Shown here one piece after another: positions 1 to 5,071 of a DNA stretch of 5,273 nucleotides. The notes under the pieces were generated by a model that had not been told where the DNA came from, did not search any database, and saw nothing but the letters and a program-made list of their open reading frames with translations. Position numbers and translations under genes: made by a program. The stretch covers positions 1 through 5,273 of the forward strand of contig JAAZEW010000381.1 in assembly GCA_012512055.1 (NCBI GenBank), read 5' to 3'. The stretch's first letter is position 1. Every line of letters begins with the position of its first letter. Source of the stretch: Bacillota bacterium. Its GTDB lineage: Bacteria > Bacillota_G > SHA-98 > UBA4971.

Positions 1-292
1 TAATCGTGGGAAGTATTCCATTCGGTTGGTTGCTGTAGTGCTCCCTGTAAGGTCTCACCATCAATTTCAGAAGTAGCTCAATCAGCGCGCGAATCTCAGA
101 GCGGATTTTGCTATGTAACTTTGCGCTTTATTGAGGGGACGACTGTTTGCTGGATTTGCCATTGTATTTCTGAAGCTATATGTGTTTTATAAGTGGACAA
201 CTAGTGCACAAAGAGGAAGCTTGGAGCCGGCATAGGGGCGTTTGTGCGTATTGATGTCTCAAGTAGCAGCGTTGTGCAAGGGAGGCGTTACT
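1..292. other. Upstream region without a supportable gene
   Basis: I find no recognisable gene here. One + frame is open from about 4 to 192 but has no good start and no family resemblance, and its composition is cysteine- and serine-rich. A second + frame is open from the left edge to a TAG near 76, so it could be the last codons of a gene lying to the left. On the - strand a short frame opens near 113 and runs off the left edge. A weak promoter-like pair, TTGCCA at 156-161 with a TATATG-like box near 177, has poor spacing and is not claimed. The upstream in-frame starts TTG 242 and ATG 254 of the following gene lie here, but they lack well-spaced ribosome binding sites. Confidence 0.4.
278..285 (+). 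promoter_or_regulatory. Ribosome binding site that sets the GTG start at 293
   Basis: AAGGGAGG is a near-perfect Shine-Dalgarno site ending 7 bases before an in-frame GTG at 293. The alternatives TTG 242 and ATG 254 have only an AGGGG at 234-238, which is too close to the first and too far from the second. Starting at 293 also makes the protein begin where LpxD-like N-terminal domains usually begin. Confidence 0.7.
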
Positions 293-1279
293 GTGGTTCT
301 GTTTAAGAATCCGGTCAAGATAAGAGACATTGCATACGAGGTCTGCGGTGTTTCTACCATTTCAAATCCACAAGACAACACATTGATTTTCGTCGAAAAA
401 CGGTATGATTCATTGCTGATGAATCTTACCAAAACTAAAGGATGTTGTGTGATTCTAGAGCAGGGAATAGCGGTGCCACGGGAGTTAACAAATAGCCATA
501 AGTTTGTTGTAACAGATAATCCAAGGTTGATGTTTACGAGAATATATGGGCAATTAGTGGAAGACCAAACGCGAAATAGAATTGAAAGCAATTATCGTAA
601 TCTCAATGGTGCTATCATAGGCGACAATGTGAATCTGGGAAAGCATGTAGTTATTGAGCCTCTATGCTTGATAGATCATGGTGTCACCATAGGTAATAAC
701 ACAACTGTTAAGGCTGGATCAAGAATCAGGAGCAGAGTGCGTATAGGCGAGAATTGCATAATTAAGGAGAATGCCGTTATTGGAAGCTCAGGTTTTAGCT
801 TTGAGCGTGGGGAAAACGGGGATTTGTTGGCTACTCCCCAGCTTGGCGGCGTAATTATTCGTGACTATGTTGAAATTGGGGCATTATGTACTGTTGCTTC
901 TGGAACGAGTGATCCCACTATTCTGGGTAACCAAGTGAAGCTCAATGACCATGTTCATATTGCCCATAATGTTCAGATCGATGAATGTACCATTGTGGGT
1001 GCAGGAACAACTATATCGGGAAGCACTAAGATTGGAAGAAATGTCTGGATAGCACCGAATTGCGCGATAATGAACCAGATTGCTATTGGAGATGGCGCCG
1101 TTATCGGACTATCAGCTAGAATACAGAGATCTGTTCCTGCGGGTGTTACGATGATAAACGAGAGGGCAGACACTTTTGAGAATGTCACTACGTTTGTTAA
1201 GTACAAGTGCGGACTCTTCGAGGCAGAGGAGGTACAAAATGAAAGAGAAGTGGGACCCGGCCATCCTCTTTTCAAGTAG
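293..1279 (+). CDS. LpxD-like acyltransferase, left-handed beta-helix (328 aa)
   Basis: This is a hexapeptide-repeat acyltransferase with the layout of UDP-3-O-acylglucosamine N-acyltransferase (LpxD). From the GTG start, residues about 5-95 form an LpxD-type N-terminal uridine-binding domain (VKIRDIA near the start, then TLIFVEKRY and TDNPRLMF). Residues about 106-290 are hexapeptide repeats of the I-G-x-x-x-x kind. The LpxD core is seen in GSSGFSFERG, PQLGGVIIRDYVEIG and LNDHVHIAHN. His225 in HIAHN matches the catalytic histidine of LpxD in the family's QIAHN motif. The usual TTIDRG of LpxD is replaced by CTVASG, so acceptor or acyl chain may differ. Known members transfer an acyl group from acyl carrier protein to the amine of a UDP-sugar in the cytoplasm. 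In this glycan locus a role in acylating a UDP-amino sugar is likely, but it could be a true LpxD if the host is diderm. The last 41 bases overlap the next gene, whose ribosome binding site they contain. Confidence 0.85.
   Translation: MVLFKNPVKIRDIAYEVCGVSTISNPQDNTLIFVEKRYDSLLMNLTKTKGCCVILEQGIAVPRELTNSHKFVVTDNPRLMFTRIYGQLVEDQTRNRIESNYRNLNGAIIGDNVNLGKHVVIEPLCLIDHGVTIGNNTTVKAGSRIRSRVRIGENCIIKENAVIGSSGFSFERGENGDLLATPQLGGVIIRDYVEIGALCTVASGTSDPTILGNQVKLNDHVHIAHNVQIDECTIVGAGTTISGSTKIGRNVWIAPNCAIMNQIAIGDGAVIGLSARIQRSVPAGVTMINERADTFENVTTFVKYKCGLFEAEEVQNEREVGPGHPLFK
1225..1232 (+). promoter_or_regulatory. Ribosome binding site inside the upstream gene, sets ATG 1239
   Basis: AGAGGAGG lies 6 bases before ATG 1239, inside the coding sequence of the LpxD-like gene. 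Later in-frame starts at ATG 1284 and ATG 1326 have no comparable site, although 1326 would give an N-terminus closer to the family's usual one. The site implies co-transcription and probable translational coupling of the two genes. Confidence 0.7.
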
Positions 1280-1964
1280 CAATATGGAAAGGGAGCATAA
1301 CAGCTTACGACTATTCATTGGGTCTATGAGCAAGAGAATGCAATTGTGCATAAAGAGACTCCTAGACATCTGTCTTGCACTAGTTGCCCTAATCATTCTT
1401 TCACCTGTCTATCTGGCTATTGCATGTTACGTAAAACTGAATTCAGATGGTCCGGTGTTATTCAAGCAAGAACGTGCAGGACTCATGGGCGAGCCATTCA
1501 TGTGCTATAAGTTTAGGACGATGACGGAAGATAGAGGGGAAGATGGCGAACTACTGCCTGATGAAGAGAGACTTAAGTCATGGGGAAGACGCCTAAGGAA
1601 CAGTAGCCTAGACGAACTACCCCAATTCGTGAATATCCTTAAGGGTGAAATAAGTCTCATTGGCCCAAGGGCTCTTCCAGTCAAGTATCTGCCCCTTTAT
1701 ACTGATAAGCAGATGCGTCGACATGAGATGAGACCAGGCATGACTAGTTGGACAGCGGTCAATGGGAGGAACCTCATCGATTGGGACCGGAAGTTTGAGA
1801 TGGATGTGTGGTACATAGACAATTGGTCGCTCTTGCTGGACTGCAAGATACTCTTCCGGACTTTTGGCACAGTCCTTAGAAAGGACGGAGTCAGCAGAGA
1901 AGGTTATGCTACTCGGGATACGTTTCTAGGTTCTAACAATGAGACGCATACTAACGCACTATAG
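1239..1964 (+). CDS. Polyprenyl-phosphate sugar-1-phosphate transferase, PglC/EpsL type (241 aa)
   Basis: This is a bacterial sugar transferase that moves a sugar-1-phosphate from a UDP-sugar to undecaprenyl phosphate at the inner face of the membrane, the first committed step of glycan assembly. Residues about 39-65 give the basic KR and a single hydrophobic re-entrant helix with the Ser-Pro break (LSPVYL). Then follow GPVLFKQERAG, KFRTM (91-95), SLDELPQ with the catalytic Asp125-Glu126 pair known from PglC, LIGPR, RRHEMRPG, NGRN (175-178) and KFEMDVWYIDNWSL. The C-terminal EGYAT...FLG pattern is also typical. The family's TGWAQVNGRN is TSWTAVNGRN here, with Ser170 in place of the usual Gly. 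The best-supported start gives about 35 residues before the KR of the membrane helix, longer than usual; ATG 1326 would remove 29 of them. It overlaps the LpxD-like gene by 41 bases in another frame. The sugar substrate cannot be read from sequence; N-acetylated amino sugars are common. It is the only intact copy in view, since the copy at 3961-4341 is decayed. Confidence 0.93.
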   Translation: MKEKWDPAILFSSSNMEREHNSLRLFIGSMSKRMQLCIKRLLDICLALVALIILSPVYLAIACYVKLNSDGPVLFKQERAGLMGEPFMCYKFRTMTEDRGEDGELLPDEERLKSWGRRLRNSSLDELPQFVNILKGEISLIGPRALPVKYLPLYTDKQMRRHEMRPGMTSWTAVNGRNLIDWDRKFEMDVWYIDNWSLLLDCKILFRTFGTVLRKDGVSREGYATRDTFLGSNNETHTNAL

Positions 1965-1971
1965 CACTATA
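1956..1971 (+). repeat. Two tandem copies of GCACTATA across a stop codon
   Basis: GCACTATA at 1956-1963 is repeated directly at 1964-1971, spanning the TAG stop (1962-1964) of the sugar-phosphate transferase. It could be a small slippage duplication. No function is implied, and two 8-base copies could be chance. Confidence 0.5.
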
Positions 1972-1987
1972 GGCAGATGCGTGGTTC

Positions 1988-2016
1988 GCTGGATTTCATT
2001 CCAGCACGTTGTTTTC
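1988..2016 (+). terminator. Weak intrinsic-terminator-like hairpin
   Basis: GCTGGA (1988-1993) pairs perfectly with TCCAGC (2000-2005) around a 6-base loop, and a T-rich stretch TTGTTTTC follows after 3 bases. It sits 24 bases after the sugar-phosphate transferase stop, where a terminator would be expected. The stem is only 6 pairs and the T run is interrupted, so strong termination is doubtful. Confidence 0.35.
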
Positions 2017-2040
2017 ATTTCGATGTCAAGTACTGGCATT

Positions 2041-2104
2041 AATGATACCCTCAATTCGCGGATATCTATTTGGGATATCCATTTGGTTCTGTGTGAGGGT
2101 CATT
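2041..2104. repeat. Nested inverted repeat able to form a long stem-loop
   Basis: Three complementary arm pairs are nested in order. AATG (2041-2044) pairs with CATT (2101-2104), ACCCTCA (2047-2053) with TGAGGGT (2094-2100), and GGATATC (2060-2066) with GATATCC (2074-2080). That is 18 perfect pairs in one 64-base structure with a 2-base bulge, an internal loop of 6 and 13 bases, and a 7-base apical loop. It lies between two glycan genes with no T run after it, so it is not a classical terminator. It may be a leader RNA element, an mRNA processing or stability element, or the remains of a small inverted-repeat element. The pairing is seen in the sequence; the function is not known. Confidence 0.6.
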
Positions 2105-2178
2105 CAAATACTGTCTGAGGGGGTACTCTAATAACCTGAACTCATCGCTCTCAAGCTTAATGATCAACCAGGGCAGTA

Positions 2179-2301
2179 ATGACGGTGCCGGTTATACGTG
2201 TAGCGGGCGGCGAGACCTATTGGCAAGGTTTTCTTGGTGTAGTTGGGAACCTACGACCGAGCAGCGTAGAATGTCTAGCAAAATGGAGAGATCATCAATG
2301 A
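2179..2301 (+). CDS. Possible small ORF, ATGA-coupled to the GT4 gene (40 aa)
   Basis: An ATG at 2179 opens a 40-codon frame whose TGA (2299-2301) overlaps the ATG of the glycosyltransferase (2298) in an ATGA arrangement typical of translational coupling. A modest AGGG (2170-2173) lies 5 bases upstream. The product, which includes VIRVAGGETYWQGFLGVV and ends AKWRDHQ, has a protein-like composition, but I do not recognise it. It may be a real small protein, a leader ORF that couples translation, or the C-terminal remnant of a lost upstream gene. The stretch VAGGETYWQGFL is faintly like the VADG-x-x-Y-x-W segment of extended SDR epimerases, but that is too weak to name it. Chance is also possible at this length. 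Confidence 0.3.
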   Translation: MTVPVIRVAGGETYWQGFLGVVGNLRPSSVECLAKWRDHQ

Positions 2302-3494
2302 ATATCTTATTCCTTACTCTTGCGTGGCCCGAGAACAGTGAGCACAATCTGTATACAGACCTGATGGACGAGTTTCTAGCTAATGGGCACACTGTATACG
2401 TAGTCGCTGCTAGAGAACGGAGAATTGGAAAGGCTACAGAATACTGTGTGAAAGGCAACTTGCATGTACTACGCGTGAAATGTGGGAACATACAAAAAAC
2501 AGGTCCAATAGAAAAGGGTTTGTCATCTGTACTCCTGGGGTACCAAATGCAAGCTTCAATGAAGAAACATCTACCCACTACTATTTTCGACTTAATAATC
2601 TATTCGACTCCGCCCATCACGCTGGCAAAGACTGTAAAGACACTTAAGAAGAAGCATGGTGCAAAGACATATCTGCTGCTTAAGGATATTTGGCCACAGG
2701 GGCCCGCGGATATGGGGGCGATAAGGCAAAATGGGTTGATTTGGATGTATTTTAGACAAATGGAGAGACTGCTATATAGGATATCTGATTACATAGGGTG
2801 CCTTTCGCCGGCGAATGTCAGGTATGTGTTTGAGCATAACAAGGAGTTGCCTCATAGTAAGGTTGAAGAGTGTCCAAACACCATAAAACCGAGAGAACAT
2901 GTACCTATTGATCCCCAACCCGTAAGAAAGAAGTACGGAGTACCGGAAGGGCCTATAGTATTTCTATTCGGTGGAAACCTCGGCAAGCCACAGGGCATTG
3001 GTTTTCTATTAGATGCAGCTGAAGCAATACTAGACAGAGAGGGTGTATTCTTCGTAATCGTAGGGTCGGGAACTGAGTATTCTAGGATCAAGACACAGAT
3101 AGAAGAGCGCCGACTCAAGAATATGCTCCTTTTGGAAAGACTTCCCACATCTGATTATGAGGAACTATGTGGCGCTAGTGATGTAGGTCTAATATTGCTT
3201 GATAGGTGCTTCACGATTCCTAATTTCCCGTCACGCTTACTATCCTATCTTGATATTGGTATGCCAGTACTCTGCGCTACTGATGATGTCTGCGATGTCG
3301 GCGACATAGTGGAAGAGTGGAATTGTGGAATAAAGACGTTGCACGGAGACCTAAATGGGTTTCTATCAGCGATAGACAGACTTGCCAACGATGATGATCT
3401 GCGGACGCATATGTCTCAAAATGCGCGTAGACTTCTTGAACAGAAGTATACTGCAAAGCATAGTTACGAAATCATAATGAAGCATTTCCGGTGA
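2298..3494 (+). CDS. Glycosyltransferase family 4, WbuB-like (398 aa)
   Basis: This is a retaining GT-B glycosyltransferase that would add a sugar from a nucleotide donor to a growing lipid-linked glycan at the cytoplasmic face. The N-terminal Rossmann half opens MNILFLTLAWPENSEHNLYT and continues with GHTVYVVAARERR, the usual start of WbuB-like proteins, and KDIWPQ follows at 129-134. The donor-binding half has FLFGGNLGKPQG (about 223-233), FFVIVGSG, the stretch DVGLILLD, and FPSRLLSYLDIGMPVL (310-325) with the typical loop before the final helix. Length is normal. ATG 2298 is preferred because GGAGAG (2285-2290) lies 7 bases upstream and the protein then starts on the first beta strand. The longer frame from 2160 would add 46 residues unlike the family. 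It overlaps the 40-codon ORF by 4 bases and is followed by decayed DNA. Donor and acceptor sugars cannot be told from sequence; fucosamine-type acceptors known for WbuB are only a family hint. Confidence 0.92.
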   Translation: MNILFLTLAWPENSEHNLYTDLMDEFLANGHTVYVVAARERRIGKATEYCVKGNLHVLRVKCGNIQKTGPIEKGLSSVLLGYQMQASMKKHLPTTIFDLIIYSTPPITLAKTVKTLKKKHGAKTYLLLKDIWPQGPADMGAIRQNGLIWMYFRQMERLLYRISDYIGCLSPANVRYVFEHNKELPHSKVEECPNTIKPREHVPIDPQPVRKKYGVPEGPIVFLFGGNLGKPQGIGFLLDAAEAILDREGVFFVIVGSGTEYSRIKTQIEERRLKNMLLLERLPTSDYEELCGASDVGLILLDRCFTIPNFPSRLLSYLDIGMPVLCATDDVCDVGDIVEEWNCGIKTLHGDLNGFLSAIDRLANDDDLRTHMSQNARRLLEQKYTAKHSYEIIMKHFR

Positions 3495-3515
3495 ATACGA
3501 TCTGTAGGTGGGAGC

Positions 3516-3623
3516 ATGGGAGATTCTTGAGCAAAATCGAAGAAGCGGGTAATAATCGCTTCTGTACTCGTTATCATAGTTTCAGCTGTCGTTGGTTATG
3601 ACGGTGTTCCCATGGAGAAGTGA
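3516..3623 (+). pseudogene. Broken ORF with one hydrophobic segment
   Basis: ATG 3516, preceded by a purine-rich AGGTGGGAG (3505-3513), is followed by three codons and then TGA at codon 5 (3528-3530). The same frame continues with AKSKKRV and then IIASVLVIIVSAVVGY, a clear membrane-spanning or signal-anchor stretch with a basic N-terminal flank, and stops at 3621-3623. The pattern looks like the N-terminus of a membrane or exported protein that carries a nonsense mutation and has lost the rest. I cannot assign a family. It lies about 190 bases too far upstream to fit simply as the N-terminus of the decayed sugar-phosphate transferase, unless extra DNA lies between. A chance hydrophobic frame is the alternative. 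Confidence 0.35.
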
Positions 3624-3960
3624 CTGATGTATACCGGCTCCGCATCTTAGTGTTGCGTGTTCAAGTCCTCTGAGCAGTGAGCGGAGCCTAGCGAGCTTGG
3701 ATTGACAAACACATCCTATCAGTCTTGCTTTTTGGGGGAAGACTGAGCACGGTCCTAGATGCAGCAGGCTTGGCTGCACGTTGCGGACACCTTTAGCCAT
3801 CTATATACTATAGATAATGCCTTAAGAGTCATGGTGCTTCAATGGGAGATATTCATCTGGTATAGTGGTAATGGATATTTATAGCTGGTTTTTCATGAGG
3901 GTTTCTAGAGTATGAGAACTAGCTGTAAACGTTCTAGCGAGAAGAGTTCTGGATAGACCA
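3624..3960. other. Decayed stretch without a readable gene
   Basis: No frame on either strand gives a recognisable protein. The N-terminal half of the following sugar-phosphate transferase remnant would be expected at about 3740-3960. A faint trace is visible near 3886-3912, in the frame of the remnant, where WFFMRVSRV recalls the family's VFF-x-Q-x-R-x-G. A - strand frame at 3582-3800 has no family features. The stretch also contains the AT-rich palindrome at 3799-3815. Confidence 0.4.
3799..3815. repeat. AT-rich inverted repeat with 7-base arms
   Basis: ATCTATA (3799-3805) and TATAGAT (3809-3815) are perfect complements around a 3-base centre TAC. The size and symmetry resemble a dimeric regulator's operator, but the site lies in decayed DNA about 600 bases before the next intact gene. 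No promoter can be placed with confidence. It may simply be AT-rich chance. Confidence 0.4.
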
Positions 3961-4341
3961 ACTCGGTTCACTAATTGACTCAGGCTAATGAGTCTTGACG
4001 AGCTTCCCGAATTTGCTGACGTATTTACAGGAAACATGAGTTTAGCAGAACCACGCCCTTTACTCATAGATTACATGGACAGATATACGCCTGAGCAAGC
4101 ACGTTGCCTTGAGGTAAAGCCCGGTACCACTGGATGGGCGCAGGTAAACTGACGCAATAACCTAAGTTGGGAGGAGAAGTCTAGGTTAGATGTGTGTTAC
4201 GTAGACGACTGGAATGTTGCTCCGGATTCTCACATTCCAGGCATGACTGTCGGGAAAGTTCTTAAGCGTGAAGATACTAGTGCGGAAGGGTGCTCAACTA
4301 TGCCGGAATTCATCGGAACTAAAGAATATCAAGGGCATTGA
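3961..4341 (+). pseudogene. Remnant of a second sugar-1-phosphate transferase (PglC/EpsL type)
   Basis: One frame from about 3961 to the TGA at 4339-4341 translates to the C-terminal half of the family. It shows TRF, then SLDELPEF (from 3991), an altered AEPRPL, YTPEQAR, the canonical PGTTGWAQVN, RNNLSWEEK, LDV-x-YVDDWN, VLKRE, SAEG and MPEFIGTKE. TGA at 3976-3978 and TGA at 4150-4152 interrupt it; the second falls on the glycine of NGRN, one base change from GGA. Other conserved residues are lost: GPR is EPR, RHEV is CLEV, and KF is KS. The N-terminal membrane segment and KFRTM cannot be found. It is about 40 % identical to the intact copy at 1239-1964 by hand alignment, so it is not a recent duplicate. 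Its place between a WbuB-like GT4 and a NeuD-type gene is a common one for this enzyme in glycan loci, so it is probably the original initiator. Confidence 0.88.
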
Positions 4342-4357
4342 AGAATAGGGAAGGAAC

Positions 4358-4408
4358 ATGAGGGCATTTGAGACTTTGCAGGAAATGGGGGATTTAGGAC
4401 ATGTCTAA
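4358..4408 (+). CDS. Possible 16-codon leader ORF overlapping the acetyltransferase start
   Basis: ATG 4358, with AGGGA (4347-4351) 6 bases upstream, opens a 16-codon frame (MRAFETLQEMGDLGHV) that ends at TAA 4406-4408. It overlaps the ATG of the NeuD-type gene at 4401 by 8 bases, in a different frame. Such a short ORF could couple translation or be a leader. It could also be chance, and the peptide resembles nothing I know. Confidence 0.22.
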   Translation: MRAFETLQEMGDLGHV

Positions 4409-5060
4409 GGCCGGACAACTGAAGCCGCTAGTTGTGGTTGGAGCAGGTGGATTTGGGCGGGAAGTTGCTTCTCTTATTCACGACGTAAATGCCATACGTT
4501 CTGAATGGCAGTTTTTGGGGTTCCTAGATGACGGAGTAAATGGTTCTACAGTAGAAGGCTATCCTATTCTTGGTCAGATTGACTCCATCAGTACTCTGGC
4601 AAGACCCATTTACGCTGTATGTGCAGTGGGGGATCCTAGACTTAGGCGTAAGTTGGTTTCACACATCCAGACTTATGACTGTAAGTTTGCCACGTTAATC
4701 CATCCCACGGTTTCCAAGTCCCAGTACGTATCAATCGGTGAAGGTAGTATCATTTGCGCGGGCACGATCCTAACGACCAATATCAAGATTGGAAAGCACA
4801 GCATCCTAAACCTAAACTGCAAGGTAGGGCATGATTCAATCCTTGGAAATTACACAAGCTGTATGCCTGGAGTAAACATTGCCGGTGAAGTTGTTGTAGG
4901 AGACGGAAGCTACTTCGGATTGAATGCATGTGTGATTAACCGTGTCAACATCGGTGAATGGAGTATTATCGGTGCTGGAGCCTCAGCGGTGAAGGATATC
5001 CCGTCACGGTGTGTGGCTGTAGGGGTACCGGCTAAACCAATTAGGACATTGGACGATTGA
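4401..5060 (+). CDS. NeuD/PglD-type sugar O/N-acetyltransferase (219 aa)
   Basis: This enzyme uses acetyl-CoA to acetylate an amino or hydroxyl group of a nucleotide-linked sugar; PglD does so on UDP-4-amino sugars in bacillosamine synthesis, and NeuD acts on sialic acid. Residues 10-22 give a Rossmann-like VVVGAGGFGREV that binds the nucleotide sugar, followed by FLDD (41-44) and the linker HPTV (101-104). Residues about 108-205 are left-handed beta-helix repeats. His144 in KVGHDS matches the catalytic base of the family. The ending GVPAKPIR is the usual C-terminus, and the length of about 210-220 residues is normal. The start is set by ATG 4401, with GGGGGA (4387-4392) 8 bases upstream. It lies 60 bases after the decayed sugar-phosphate transferase, the standard PglC-PglD order, and just before a second, broken NeuD-type copy. 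PglD-like and NeuD-like substrates cannot be told apart here, though the neighbourhood favours an amino sugar. Confidence 0.92.
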   Translation: MSKAGQLKPLVVVGAGGFGREVASLIHDVNAIRSEWQFLGFLDDGVNGSTVEGYPILGQIDSISTLARPIYAVCAVGDPRLRRKLVSHIQTYDCKFATLIHPTVSKSQYVSIGEGSIICAGTILTTNIKIGKHSILNLNCKVGHDSILGNYTSCMPGVNIAGEVVVGDGSYFGLNACVINRVNIGEWSIIGAGASAVKDIPSRCVAVGVPAKPIRTLDD

Positions 5061-5071
5061 TAACTGGTCGT

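Noticed and set aside
1..192. Open + frame of about 62 codons and short - strand frame running off the left edge.
   Set aside because: No start with a ribosome binding site, odd cysteine-rich composition and no family match; too little to call a gene.
156..193. Promoter for the LpxD-like gene (TTGCCA with TATATG or TATAAG).
   Set aside because: Spacings of 15 or 26 bases do not fit a standard promoter; not supported.
2160..2297. 46-residue N-terminal extension of the GT4 gene from ATG 2160.
   Set aside because: It is unlike GT4 N-termini, has no good ribosome binding site, and ATG 2298 has GGAGAG at 7 bases and the standard first beta strand.
3582..3800. 72-codon open frame on the - strand.
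   Set aside because: No recognisable domain or ribosome binding site, and it lies over decayed + strand DNA; most likely a chance frame.
3864..3890. tRNA-like string with a GGTATAGTGGTAATGG run.
   Set aside because: No acceptor stem, anticodon arm or T arm can be built around it.
3879..4067. 62-codon open frame on the - strand.
   Set aside because: It is the complement of the clearly identifiable + strand sugar-phosphate transferase remnant.
3516..4152. UGA recoding: all stops interrupting the region (3528, 3913, 3976, 4150) are TGA, and one falls on a conserved glycine, recalling codes in which UGA is glycine.
   Set aside because: The GT4 and NeuD-type genes end with TGA exactly at family-typical C-termini, none of the four intact genes uses internal TGA, the 3976 stop falls at a usually hydrophobic position, and other conserved residues of the remnant are lost. 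Decay explains it better.
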